A stretch of 45,250 nucleotides of DNA from Streptomyces tauricus (lineage in GTDB: Bacteria; Actinomycetota; Actinomycetes; Streptomycetales; Streptomycetaceae). Shown in pieces: positions 32,526 to 41,398 of the stretch; the first letter of the stretch is position 1, and every line of letters starts with the position of its first letter. Position numbers and translations under genes: made by a program. The notes beneath the pieces are model-generated. The model did not search any database and was not told where the DNA came from. It was given only the letters and a program-made list of their open reading frames with translations. The stretch covers positions 1 through 45,250 of the forward strand of contig NZ_BMVY01000049.1 of assembly GCF_014650955.1 (NCBI RefSeq). The letters run 5' to 3'.

Positions 32526-34700
32526 TCAGGCGGTCCGGGGATCAAGAGACTTCTTGATGAAATCGAGATCCATTCGGAGCAGGGTGTCTATCACGCCTTC
32601 CTGTGCCACCAGATGAGTCGCGCCTGCCAAGGGGAGCACGGTGTGCGGCCGGCCGGCGGCCAACAGGGCCGCCGAGAACCGCACCATGTGCGCCGGGACC
32701 ACATTGTCGTCGGCCATCCCATGGACGAGCATCAAGGGGCGTGTGAGTTTGTGGGCGTGCGCCACCAGTGAGCACCGGTCGTAGTGGTCCGGCTGGATGT
32801 CCGGATGGCCCAGGTACCGCTCCTTCCAGTGCGTGTCGTACAGCCGCAGATCGGTCGGCGCCGCGCCCGCGACGGCCGCGTGGAACACCTCGGGCCGGTG
32901 CAGTACGGCACCCGCCGCGAGGTAGCCGCCGAAGGACCAGCCGCGGATGGCCACCCGGCTCGTGTCCAGTTCCGGGAAGAGCTCCGCCACCGCGCGGACG
33001 GCGTCGGCCTGGTCCTCGACGACCGGCATCAGCTGGTCGCCGTGGATGGCCGTCTCCCAGGCCCGGTCACGCCCCGGAGTGCCGCGCCCGTCGACCGACA
33101 GCACCGCGAACCCCTGGTCGGCGAACCACTGGTTGACGGCGTGGTGCCACCTGGCCGCCTTCACGACCGTCTGCCAGCCCGGCCCGGAGTACGAGTGCAC
33201 GATCACCGGGAGACGGCCGTGGCCCGACGCGGACGACACCGACTCGGATGAAGCCGGCTCGTACGACCCCGGCTCGTACGACGTCGGCAGGTACAGTGCC
33301 GCGCGCAGTTCGCGTTCGCCGAGTGTCAGGAAGCGGGGGTGCGGCCGGGTCACGGGCCGCTCGGCCAGCACCTCGATCCGCCCGGCCGGTGTGCCGTCCC
33401 GCAGTACGGTCACCGTCTGCCCGTCGAGCGTCGAACTGTCCAGCACGACGGTGTCGCCCCCGACGGCGGCGTGGTGCACGCCTGGTTCGTCGGTCAGCCG
33501 GACGAAGCCGTTCTCCGTGTCGTACGACCAGACGTGCGCCTCGGTCGGCTCCTCGGCGGCCATGAAGTAGAGCCGGCCGCCCGCCGTGCCGAGCAGTTCG
33601 TGGACGTACATGCCCTCCGGTGTGCGGACCCCGGTTCCGGTCATCAGCAGCCCGCGGGTGCCCTCCTGGGTGGTGAGGACGAGACCGGTGGCCGCGGTGA
33701 TAGCGGGAGTTCCGGGTACGAACTCCAGCCAGGCGGTGTCCGTCAGGTGGTGCAAGGGCGTGGTCGCACCGGTCGCCGGATCGATGCGCAGGACGTACGC
33801 CGAACGCTGGTCCCGGGTCTGTACGACGGCGAGGGGCCCGGCCTCGCTCCAGTCCGCCTGCGCGACGTACTCGAAGGCCGGGTCGGTCCACTCCCCGTCC
33901 GGATGCGACACGGCCTCCTGGGGAAGGTCCACGTCGACGCGATGCCCGTCGAGGTCCACGACGTGCAGCGACAGCCGCGCGTTGGCGGTGCCCGCGGCCG
34001 GGTACCGGATCGCGCGCGGGGGACGCGCGGGGTGCGCGGGATCGCCGATGTACCACTGCTGGACCGGCGCGTTGTCGACCCGCACCACCAGCAGCGCGGT
34101 CCCGTCCGGCGACCACCAGAAGGACCGCGTACGCTCCAGCGATTCGGCCGACACATGGTCGGAGAGCCCGTAGGTGATGTCCGGGCCCTCGGGCTCGGCG
34201 AGGGCGTGATCGCCGGTGCCGTCGGCGCGTACGACACGCAGGGTGCCCCCGCTCACGTACGCGATGTGCGTGCCGTCGGGGCTGGGGCGCGGGGTGACGA
34301 CCGGGCCCGCGGTGGGGATCCGGCGGGTGACGCCCTCGTCGGTGGTTACGGTCCACAGGGCGCCCGAGAGGGCGAACGCGGCCAGGCGGACGGCCGCGTC
34401 GGTGGCGTACGAGACGATTCCCGCGCTGGTCTCGCGGGCCCGTTCGCGGCGGATCCGCTCGGCCTCCGGGACCTCGCCGCCGGCGTCGCCGCCGTCGCCG
34501 AGGGCGAGCGGGTCCGCGAGCGGCCGTTCCTCGCCGTTCTCGTACAGCCAGAGCAGGCCTGTCGTGGAGCGGCCGCTCGCGGTGCGCAGGAAGAGCACAC
34601 GGGCACCGTCGGGCGAGACGGCGAAACCGCGCGGCACACCGAGGGAGAAGCGTTTCGTCCGGGCGAACTGCAGGGGCAGGTCTTCGCTGGTGGCGGGCAC
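32526..34700 (-). CDS. S9 family serine peptidase (dipeptidyl peptidase IV/prolyl oligopeptidase type)
   Basis: A 724-residue cytosolic peptidase. A beta-propeller N-terminal half (VSPDGARVLFLR, DGTHIAYVSGG) is followed by an alpha/beta-hydrolase domain. The catalytic Ser589 lies in GWSFGG, the Asp in LVHGMADDNVV and the His in GATHLVAQEG. It cleaves small peptides, likely after proline. A repetitive linker (SYEPGSYEPASSES) joins the two halves. Start GTG 34700 has aaggga six bases upstream. It lies upstream of the Rieske gene on the same strand. Confidence 0.93.
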   Translation of the reverse strand: MPATSEDLPLQFARTKRFSLGVPRGFAVSPDGARVLFLRTASGRSTTGLLWLYENGEERPLADPLALGDGGDAGGEVPEAERIRRERARETSAGIVSYATDAAVRLAAFALSGALWTVTTDEGVTRRIPTAGPVVTPRPSPDGTHIAYVSGGTLRVVRADGTGDHALAEPEGPDITYGLSDHVSAESLERTRSFWWSPDGTALLVVRVDNAPVQQWYIGDPAHPARPPRAIRYPAAGTANARLSLHVVDLDGHRVDVDLPQEAVSHPDGEWTDPAFEYVAQADWSEAGPLAVVQTRDQRSAYVLRIDPATGATTPLHHLTDTAWLEFVPGTPAITAATGLVLTTQEGTRGLLMTGTGVRTPEGMYVHELLGTAGGRLYFMAAEEPTEAHVWSYDTENGFVRLTDEPGVHHAAVGGDTVVLDSSTLDGQTVTVLRDGTPAGRIEVLAERPVTRPHPRFLTLGERELRAALYLPTSYEPGSYEPASSESVSSASGHGRLPVIVHSYSGPGWQTVVKAARWHHAVNQWFADQGFAVLSVDGRGTPGRDRAWETAIHGDQLMPVVEDQADAVRAVAELFPELDTSRVAIRGWSFGGYLAAGAVLHRPEVFHAAVAGAAPTDLRLYDTHWKERYLGHPDIQPDHYDRCSLVAHAHKLTRPLMLVHGMADDNVVPAHMVRFSAALLAAGRPHTVLPLAGATHLVAQEGVIDTLLRMDLDFIKKSLDPRTA

Positions 34701-34825
34701 AGGGGTTCCCTTCGGGAGGATGGGTGCATGCGGCGGGGCAGCGTTTCGACCCCGGCCGGTTCCGTCCCTCGGGGCGCGCCGGGAAAGATGTCCCGGCCGT
34801 CCGCGTGTGAGGCCCTACGGCCGTG

Positions 34826-35320
34826 TCATCGCGCCGCCGTGGCGAGGATGGTGTCTGTCACCCGCTCGGAAGCCGAACCCGTCGCCTCTGCGGCGGTGTT
34901 CACGTCGACGATCTGCCAGCCGTGCGTCCTCGCGAAGTTCTCGTACTCGCGAGCGCAGTCGGACTGGAGGTCCAGGAAGGTCCGGCGGGGGTCTCCGCCG
35001 AAGGCATGATAGTTGTCGAACACCCCGATCCGTTCGGTCTTCTTGACTTCCAGTACCCGTGCCGGGTCCTCCCGCAGGTAGATGCCCACCCGTGGCGCGA
35101 GCACCCTGCCGAAGTAGTCCTTGACGTGATCGCGGACGGTGGCCAGCGCCGCCGCGTGCTGGGGCGCGATGAACTCCGCCATGAGCAGGCTCTTCAGTAC
35201 GTTCTTGATGCCGAGCGAGTCCTGGATCACCACATGGCCCTCGTCGATGAGCGGCTGCACGACGGAGTGGTACAGCAGGCTGTGGCCCGCCATCTCCAGC
35301 CAGCCGGTCACCAGGGGAGA
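34826..35320 (-). pseudogene. 5'-truncated thymidylate kinase-like gene
   Basis: The 155 residues from ATG 35293 resemble the C-terminal three-quarters of a dTMP kinase-like P-loop kinase (DEGHVVIQDSLG, then KSLLMAEFIAP, then GRVLAPRVGIYLREDPARVL). The N-terminal P-loop (GxxxxGKT) is missing: the homology stops near 35320 where an aminotransferase gene on the other strand begins. It is therefore interpreted as broken by a deletion or rearrangement. Whether the family is exactly dTMP kinase is not certain. Confidence 0.65.
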
Positions 35321-36203
35321 GCTGAACGCCCGCGCGGCGGCGGCACTCGCGGGCCTCGCGCCGGACCCGCTGTCCAAGGTCATGCTGCTCAACTCGGGCG
35401 CCGAGGCCGTCGAAGCGGCCCTCAAGCTGGCCCGCGCCCGCACCGGACGCACCGGACTCGCGCACCTGGCCGACTCCTTCCACGGCAAGACGACGGGCGC
35501 GCTCAGTCTCACCGACGCCGCGCCCTTCCGCGACGGACTGGGACCGCTGCTCCCCGGCGTGCTCCGGCTGCCACGCGACGACGCGGCCTCGGCCGCGCGG
35601 CTGATACGCGAGCGGCGGCCCGCCGCGGTCTTCGCCGAACCCGTACAGGGCGAGGGCGGCGTCCACCCCCTGACCCCCGACCACGCCCAGGCGCTGCGCC
35701 GGGCGTGCGACGAGGCGGGCACGCTGCTCGTCCTCGACGAGATCCAGTGCGGCCTCGGCCGCTGCGGCACCCTGTGGGCCCACGAGACCCTGGGGGTGCG
35801 CCCCGACATCCTGCTGTCCGGCAAAGCACTGGGCGGCGGAGTCATCCCCGTCTCGGCGATGGTCGCCACCGAGGACGCCTACCGGCCCTACGACCACGAC
35901 CCGCTGCTGCACACCTCGACCTTCGGGGGCAATCCCCTCGCGTCGGCCGCGCTGCTCGCCACGGCGGAGGTCGTCACCACCCGCGACGTACCCGCGCTGG
36001 CCCGGCGGGCCGGACAGAGGCTGCACACCGTCCTCACCGGCCTGGTGCGGGACTGGCCGGGGCTGTTCACCGGCGTCACCGGCCGCGGGCTGATGCTCGG
36101 CCTGCACGGGACCCGGCCGGACGTGTCGGCCGAGATGATGCGGGCCGCGCTGAGCGGTCGAATCCTGCTGACGATGTGTCTGACCGCGCCCGCGGTACGC
36201 GGC
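35321..36203 (+). pseudogene. Class III aminotransferase fragment (part of chimeric frame)
   Basis: About 290 residues of a class III aminotransferase. KVMLLNSGAEAVEAALKLAR, then DSFHGKTTGALSLTDAAPF, FAEPVQGEGGVH, LLVLDEIQCGLGRCGTLWAH and the cofactor lysine in DILLSGKALGGG are all present. The first 80-100 residues are missing (the upstream sequence is antisense to the kinase fragment), and the last 40 or so residues are lost where it runs in frame into an ABC ATPase near 36204. The open frame from 35139 spans both fragments. It is likely non-functional, derived from a lost gene cluster. Confidence 0.82.
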
Positions 36204-36884
36204 CGGATCGGGCTCGCCGCCCAGGACGTGGCCGTCTGCCCCACCCACACCGTGGAGGAGAACCTGCGCTTCTTCGGGGCACTGGCCGGTCTGCGCCGCG
36301 CCGAACTGCGCGTCTGCGTCGACACCCTCATCGAGACTCTCGATCTGACGCCGCTGCGCCAGCGCCGGGCCCGCGAACTCTCCGGCGGCCAGCGGCGCCG
36401 GCTCCACGTGGGCTGCGCGCTGGTCCACCGGCCCCGGCTGATCCTGCTCGACGAACCCACCGCGGGCGCGGACCCGCAGACCCGCCGCGGCCTGTTGCGC
36501 CAGGTCCGCTCACTCGCCGACGAGGGCAGCACCGTCCTGTACACCACGCACTATCTGCAGGAGGTGGAGGAACTGGACTCGCGTGTCGTCGTACTCGGCG
36601 ACGGCCGGGTGCGCGAGGACGCCGGCGTGGACCAGCTCATCGCGCGCTACACCCGCAGCGAGCTGGTGCTGAGGTTCACCGGCCACGCCCCGCGGCTGCC
36701 CTGGCCCGGCGCCAGAGTCGCCGGTGACACGGTGTACCTGCCCACGGCCAGGCCCGGCGTCGACCTGGTCAAGGCGGTGGAACTGACCGGGGAGGACCGC
36801 GAACGCCTCCGGGCGGTGGAGCTCTCCCGCGCCGGGCTCGAAGCCGCGTACCTGCGACTCATCGGGGCGGGGAGGGACGAGTGA
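36204..36884 (+). pseudogene. ABC transporter ATPase fragment lacking Walker A (in-frame fusion)
   Basis: From about 36204 the frame matches a DrrA-type ABC ATPase, beginning at the Q-loop (IGLAAQDVAVCPTHTVEENL). Signature (ELSGGQRRRLHVGCALVHR), Walker B (LILLDEPTAGADPQTR) and H-loop (TTHYLQEVEEL) are intact, but the first 80 or so residues with the Walker A GxxGxGKST are absent. It cannot bind ATP normally. Its stop overlaps the start of the following permease (GTGA), showing it once formed an operon with that permease. Confidence 0.85.
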
Positions 36885-37647
36885 ACCGCGCACTGACGGT
36901 GGCCCGGCACGACCTGGTCTGGCTGCGCCGCGATCCGGCCCCGGTCATCACCATGCTGCTCACGCCCGCGCTCCTCATGTTCTTCATCAAGCCCCTCTAC
37001 GTAGGGGCCCTGGACCGGCTCGGCTACAGCGGCGTCAACGGCGCCGAGCTGGCGGTGCCCGGCATGACGGTCATGTTCTCCTTCTTCATGGCGGGCCTCG
37101 TCACGGAGTCCGTCTTCCGCGAACACGGCCTCAACACCTGGGCGCGGCTGCGGGTCTCACCCCTGCGCGACACCGAGCTGATGACCGGGAAGGTGCGCCC
37201 TGTCTGGTCCTGGTCATGGCGCAGTCCTGTGTGCTGTTCCTGCTCGGCCGGGTGGTCATGGACCTGCGGGTACGGGGGAGTCTGCTCGCCCTGCTGGCCG
37301 TCATGACGGCGCTGTCCACCTGTGTGGTGGCCTTCTCCTTCCTGCTGTGCGCCGTCGCGAGGACACGTCGGCAGGCCTTCGCCTACGAGCGGGTGACGAC
37401 GCTGGTCTGGGTGATTCTCGGCGGCACCCTCGTCCCGACGGAGCTGATGGCCGACTGGGTCGGCCCTCTCGCCGGGTTCACGCCCGTGTACTGGGCGAGC
37501 CACGGCTACCGCGAGGTCATCCTGAACGGCGAGGGAGTGGCCGGAGTGCTCCCGCACGTCGGGGTGCTGTGCGCCTTCGCCGCGCTGTTCGTCGCGCTCG
37601 CGGTGTGGCGGTTCAACGGGGAGACCGACAAACAGCACTGGGACTGA
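36881..37647 (+). pseudogene. ABC-2 type permease with a frameshift
   Basis: The N-terminal frame (starts GTG 36881; NRALTVARHDLVWLRRDPAP) and the C-terminal frame (LVLVMAQSCVLFLLGRVVMD to the end at 37647) together give a normal DrrB-like ABC-2 permease of about 255 residues with six helices. They are offset by one base near 37195-37202 (in gtgcgccctgtct), consistent with one lost base. A sequencing error cannot be excluded, but its partner ATPase is also broken. Confidence 0.75.
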
Positions 37648-37711
37648 GAGCGCACCGACGGCGGATGGTCCGCACGGCTGGACCGACCGGACCGGGTCAG
37701 CTCAGATCAGC

Positions 37712-38197
37712 TCAGGTCACGACCTGCGCGATCAGGTCGTGCACGAGATGGTTCCCCGGCGCGCAGTTCTCCTTGAGCCGGTGGATCTCGGCAGGACCGA
37801 ACCAGGCGTAGGCGGAGTTCTTCGACCACTCCAGGGCCGGACGGGACAGATCGCCGTCCACCTCGACGAGATAGTCCGCCTCGTGCCGCAGCGCACCGCC
37901 GTCGTCCCCCACCCACTGGGTGACCCGCAGCAGCCGGCGCACCCGGCGCAGACGCCAGCCGGTCTCCTCCTCGACCTCGCGGGCCAGCGCGCCGAGCAGG
38001 CTCTCGCCGGGTTCGACATGCCCGCCCACGACGTCCCAGGTGCCGGGGAACAGCCGCCGGTCGGGCCCGCGCTTCTGCGCGAACGCCTCGGCCCGCTCGT
38101 TCAGGATCACCGCCCCGACGGTCCACAGCTCGCCCTCCGCCGGGCGGGGCACCTCGACGCCGGGGTCGACCTGGACCGTCCCGTCTCCCTCGGACAT
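37712..38197 (-). CDS. Nudix hydrolase
   Basis: A 161-residue protein with an intact Nudix box (GGHVEPGESLLGALAREVEE, continuing ETGW), which binds divalent metal and hydrolyses nucleoside-diphosphate-linked compounds. The strand LWTVGAVILNERAEAFAQKR precedes it and the C-terminal ends LIAQVVT. The substrate is unknown. ATG 38197 is preferred; a GTG at 38206 adds three residues. It is divergent from the HipA-like kinase gene, with about 70 bases between them. Confidence 0.9.
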   Translation of the reverse strand: MSEGDGTVQVDPGVEVPRPAEGELWTVGAVILNERAEAFAQKRGPDRRLFPGTWDVVGGHVEPGESLLGALAREVEEETGWRLRRVRRLLRVTQWVGDDGGALRHEADYLVEVDGDLSRPALEWSKNSAYAWFGPAEIHRLKENCAPGNHLVHDLIAQVVT

Positions 38198-38269
38198 GCC
38201 GTCCACCCTGGCCGGAGCGATCGGGGAGCCTCCGGAGGACGGCTGCCGCAGCCCCTATAACCTGGGGAA

Positions 38270-39061
38270 ATGCTGACCGAAGTCACAGCGACCCGCTACA
38301 TCACGCCCCTGCGTGAGGGCGGCTCGCTGCCGGGACTCGTCGAGGCCGACGACCTCGGCACGTACGTCATGAAGTTCACCGGCGCCGGACAGGGACGCAA
38401 GACCCTCGTCGCGGAGGTCGTCTGCGGTGAACTCGCCCGTCGCCTGGGCCTGCGCGTACCGGGACTGGTCACGATCGGGCTCGATCCCGTCATCGGCCTC
38501 GGCGAACCCGACCAGCAGGTGCAGGAGTTGCTCAAGTCGAGCGGCGGGCTGAACCTCGGGATGGACTTCCTCTCCCGGGCGATCGGCTTCGACTCCCTCG
38601 CGCACGAGGTGAGCCCGGCGGAAGCCGGGAAGGTCGTCTGGTTCGACGCGCTGGTCAACAACGTCGACCGGTCGTGGCGGAACCCCAACATGCTGTTCCG
38701 GGACGGCGATCTGTGGCTCATCGACCACGGCGCCACCATGATCTGGCACCACAACTGGCCGGGCGCGCGGGCCTCGGCGGCCAAGCCGTACGACGCGACC
38801 GACCACGCCCTCGCCCCCTTCGGCCCCGACATCCGCGCCGCCGCGGCGGAAATGGGGCCGCGCGTCACGGAGGACCTGCTCGCCGAGGTGACCGCCGCGA
38901 TCCCCGAGGAGTGGCTGAAGGACGAACCGGGGTTCGACTCGGCCGACGCGCTGCGCCAGGCGTACGCGGAGCCGCTGCTCGCCCGCGCCGCCACGATCCA
39001 CGAGCGCATCCGCCTCCAGGGCGACACCAGTGACACCGGCCTCCGGAAGGGCACGAAGTGA
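38270..39061 (+). CDS. HipA-like kinase family protein
   Basis: A 263-residue protein with a HipA-type kinase fold. ATP-binding Lys35 lies in TYVMKFTGAG, Glu49 in the following helix, the catalytic loop has Asp133 and Asn138 (NNVDRSWRNPN), and the metal-binding Asp152 is in LWLIDHGATM. All expected kinase residues are intact, so it should be active. It lacks the HipA N-terminal subdomain. Its stop overlaps the start of a DUF3037 gene (GTGA), giving a coupled two-gene module. TATAAC at 38256-38261 implies leaderless transcription. Confidence 0.88.
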   Translation: MLTEVTATRYITPLREGGSLPGLVEADDLGTYVMKFTGAGQGRKTLVAEVVCGELARRLGLRVPGLVTIGLDPVIGLGEPDQQVQELLKSSGGLNLGMDFLSRAIGFDSLAHEVSPAEAGKVVWFDALVNNVDRSWRNPNMLFRDGDLWLIDHGATMIWHHNWPGARASAAKPYDATDHALAPFGPDIRAAAAEMGPRVTEDLLAEVTAAIPEEWLKDEPGFDSADALRQAYAEPLLARAATIHERIRLQGDTSDTGLRKGTK

Positions 39062-39459
39062 GCGAGCGCGACGGCCGCGACGGGCCCTTCGTCTACGAGT
39101 ACGCGGTACTGCGCGTCGTGCCGCGCGTCGAGCGAGGCGAGTACTTCAACGCGGGCGTCCTCGTCTACTGCCGCGCGCACTCCTTCGTGGCCGCCCGCAC
39201 CCACCTCGACGAGACCAAGCTGCTCGCGCTCGACCCGGCGGCGGACGCGCCGGGCGTACGGGCCGCGCTGCGGGCCGTCGAGGGGGTCTGCGCCGGGGGC
39301 GCGGCGGCCGGGCAGGCCGCGGGCGACGACGCCGGACGGCGCTTCCGCTGGCTGATCGCGCCGCGCTCGACGGTGGTGCAGCCGGGGCCCGTCCACACCG
39401 GTCTCACCGTCGATCCCGTGGCCGAGACGGCACGGCTGCTCGACCTGCTGGTCAGGTAA
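39058..39459 (+). CDS. DUF3037 family protein, partner of HipA-like kinase
   Basis: A 133-residue protein of the DUF3037 family: VYEYAVLRVVPRVERGEYFN, AGVLVYCRAHSFVAARTHLD, then RWLIAPRSTVVQPGPVHTGL. It overlaps the kinase stop, and the two families are known to occur together. The function is unknown: substrate, inhibitor or antitoxin-like partner are all possible, with the pair resembling a toxin-antitoxin arrangement in layout. A 15-bp repeat containing its TAA stop follows. Confidence 0.88.
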   Translation: MSERDGRDGPFVYEYAVLRVVPRVERGEYFNAGVLVYCRAHSFVAARTHLDETKLLALDPAADAPGVRAALRAVEGVCAGGAAAGQAAGDDAGRRFRWLIAPRSTVVQPGPVHTGLTVDPVAETARLLDLLVR

Positions 39460-39490
39460 TGGATCACTGCTCGGCCAGGTAATGGATCAC
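39453..39490 (+). repeat. 15-bp direct repeat spanning the DUF3037 stop codon
   Basis: caggtaatggatcac at 39453-39467, with the stop TAA inside, and again at 39476-39490, period 23. Confidence 0.85.
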
Positions 39491-39619
39491 ATGGGCGCCG
39501 CGTGCCGTTGACACTGGGTGCCAAGGCTTCTAGCGTCTCGTCCGTTGAAGGTACTAAGCGGTCGCTCACCAGTGGGGTGTACCGTTCAAGGGCTTCCCCA
39601 AGGGCGAGGAGAACCAGCA

Positions 39620-40381
39620 ATGTCCACCACTGAGCAGCGTGTCGCCGTAGTCACCGGTGCCGCGCGCGGCATCGGCGCCGCGACCGCCGTACGACTGGCC
39701 GCCGAGGGCCGTGCCGTCGCGGTGATCGACCTCGACGAGGCCGCGTGCAAGGACACCGTGGAGAAGATCACCGCCGCCGGCGGCAAGGCGATCGCGGTGG
39801 GCGCCGACGTCTCCGACGAGGCGCAGGTCGAGGCCGCCGTGGCACGGGTCGCCCAGGAACTCGGGGCGCCGACGATCCTGGTGAACAACGCGGGCGTGCT
39901 CCGCGACAACCTGCTGTTCAAGATGAGCGTGTCCGACTGGGACACGGTCCTGAACGTGCACCTGCGCGGCTCCTTCCTGATGACGCGGGCCGTCCAGAAG
40001 TACATGGTGGAGGCCAAGTTCGGCCGGGTCGTGAACCTCTCCTCGTCCTCGGCGCTCGGCAACCGCGGCCAGGTCAACTACTCCGCCGCCAAGGCCGGTC
40101 TGCAGGGCTTCACCAAGACCCTCGCGTTCGAGCTCGGCAAGTTCGGCGTCACCGCGAACGCCGTGGCGCCCGGCTTCATCGTGACGGACATGACCGCCGC
40201 GACCGCCGAGCGGGTCGGCATGGGCTTCGAGGAGTTCCAGGCCGCCGCCGCCACCCAGATCCCGGTCCAGCGCGTCGGCAACCCGGACGACATCGCCAAC
40301 GCGATCGCCTTCTTCACGGGCGACGACGCCGGATTCGTCTCCGGCCAGGTGCTGTACGTGGCCGGCGGACCGCTCAACTAG
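39620..40381 (+). CDS. fabG: 3-oxoacyl-ACP reductase-like SDR
   Basis: A 253-residue short-chain dehydrogenase. NAD(P)-binding TGAARGIG, NNAG, catalytic Ser-Tyr-Lys (LSSSSALGNRGQVNYSAAK) and the C-terminal VLYVAGGPLN are present. It is FabG-like; the true substrate may be another ketoacyl-thioester or ketone. The ATG has gaggag nine bases upstream. It is followed 16 bases later by a second SDR, forming an operon. In S. coelicolor two adjacent reductases in this region are annotated as FabG-like. Confidence 0.88.
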   Translation: MSTTEQRVAVVTGAARGIGAATAVRLAAEGRAVAVIDLDEAACKDTVEKITAAGGKAIAVGADVSDEAQVEAAVARVAQELGAPTILVNNAGVLRDNLLFKMSVSDWDTVLNVHLRGSFLMTRAVQKYMVEAKFGRVVNLSSSSALGNRGQVNYSAAKAGLQGFTKTLAFELGKFGVTANAVAPGFIVTDMTAATAERVGMGFEEFQAAAATQIPVQRVGNPDDIANAIAFFTGDDAGFVSGQVLYVAGGPLN

Positions 40382-40397
40382 GACTGGGGACAGGGAC

Positions 40398-41156
40398 ATG
40401 ACCACTGTGGAACTCTCGGGCAAGGTCGCCCTCGTCACCGGCGCCAGCCGCGGCATCGGCTACGGCGTCGCCGAGGCGCTGCTCGCCCGTGGCGACCGGG
40501 TGTGCATCACCGGCCGCAACGAGGACGCGCTCAAGGAGGCCGTCGAGAAGCTCGGCGCCGACCGTGTCATCGGCGTGGCGGGCAAGGCCCACGACGAGGC
40601 CCACCAGGCCGTCGCCGTGGAGCGCACCATGGAGGCGTTCGGCCGCGTCGACTTCCTGGTCAACAACGCCGGTACGAACCCGGTGTTCGGGCCGATCGCC
40701 GACCTCGACCTCAATGTGGCGCGGAAGGTCTTCGAGACCAACGTCGTCTCCGCGCTCGGCTTCGCCCAGCAGACGTGGAAGGCGTGGCAGAGCGCGAACG
40801 GCGGCGCGATCGTCAACATCGCCTCGCTCGCGGGTGTCTCGGCCTCGCCGTTCATCGGGGCGTACGGCATGAGCAAGGCCGCGATGATCAACCTGTCGCT
40901 CCAGCTGGCGCACGAGTTCGCACCGCTGGTGCGGGTGAACTCGATCGCGCCCGCGGTGGTCAAGACCAAGTTCGCGCAGGCCCTGTACGAGGGCCGCGAG
41001 GAGGAGGCCGCCGCGGCCTACCCGCTCGGCAGGCTCGGGGTGCCCTCGGACATCGGGGGTGCCGCGGCCTTCCTCACCTCGGAGCAGTCGGACTGGATCA
41101 CCGGTCAGACGCTCGTGGTCGACGGCGGGATCTTCCTCAACGCGGGCGTGTCCTGA
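40398..41156 (+). CDS. SDR family oxidoreductase
   Basis: A 252-residue short-chain dehydrogenase with TGASRGIG cofactor motif, NNAGTNPVFGPIADL, catalytic Ser and Tyr-x3-Lys (IASLAGVSASPFIGAYGMSK) and C-terminal VDGGIFLNAG. It is paralogous to the preceding FabG-like gene but sufficiently divergent to use a different substrate. It is the second gene of a two-gene operon, and an AT-rich segment with a hairpin follows. The substrate is unknown. Confidence 0.9.
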   Translation: MTTVELSGKVALVTGASRGIGYGVAEALLARGDRVCITGRNEDALKEAVEKLGADRVIGVAGKAHDEAHQAVAVERTMEAFGRVDFLVNNAGTNPVFGPIADLDLNVARKVFETNVVSALGFAQQTWKAWQSANGGAIVNIASLAGVSASPFIGAYGMSKAAMINLSLQLAHEFAPLVRVNSIAPAVVKTKFAQALYEGREEEAAAAYPLGRLGVPSDIGGAAAFLTSEQSDWITGQTLVVDGGIFLNAGVS

Positions 41157-41312
41157 CCATTGCCGACAATAAATTCGGTGTTTTAAACCCTGCGTCGTAC
41201 ACGGGTTTTCCACACGGAAAATTCGTACGGAAAGCGGATATGTTCCGCACAGATTCCAAACAAGAGTCGCAGAGCCGAAAAAAATCGAACAAATGATGTT
41301 CGTGCACGTCAG
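41157..41312. other. AT-rich intergenic segment
   Basis: About 150 bases at roughly half the usual GC content, with aataaattcggtgttttaaa near the start and an A-tract (gccgaaaaaaatcgaac) near the end. No gene is supported. It may be an insertion relic, a curved-DNA regulatory region or the 3' untranslated region of the SDR operon. Confidence 0.6.
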
Positions 41313-41313
41313 G

Positions 41314-41348
41314 TGCCCCGCCGTCAGAGCCATTTGACGGGCGGGGCA
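41314..41348 (+). terminator. Terminator hairpin of the SDR operon
   Basis: TGCCCCGCC-GTCA pairs with TGAC-GGGCGGGGCA with one bulged G, loop gagccatt. It overlaps the -35 of the promoter that follows. Confidence 0.65.
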
Positions 41349-41360
41349 CTGCGATATGGT
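41334..41360 (+). promoter_or_regulatory. Promoter of the solute-binding protein gene
   Basis: TTGACG (41334-41339), 15 bases, TATGGT (41355-41360). The spacing is short, but both hexamers are good. Start predicted near 41367, 32 bases before the GTG. Confidence 0.5.
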
Positions 41361-41398
41361 CCTGCCCACTTTGGCGGGGCTCATCGAGGAGCGTGCGC

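Noticed and set aside
35139..35320. The first 60 codons of the chimeric frame as a genuine N-terminal domain
   Set aside because: They are antisense to the kinase fragment and lack similarity to any aminotransferase start.
34823..36727. A 634-codon plus-strand frame rich in Arg and Pro
   Set aside because: It is out of frame with the recognisable aminotransferase and ATPase motifs; composition is typical of a shadow frame.
37190..37215. Programmed -1 frameshift in the permease
   Set aside because: No slippery heptamer or obvious downstream structure is present; a base deletion next to other broken genes is simpler, though not proven.
39620..41156. The two SDR genes as part of a polyketide cluster
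   Set aside because: No acyl carrier, ketosynthase or related gene lies nearby; they look like a stand-alone reductase operon.
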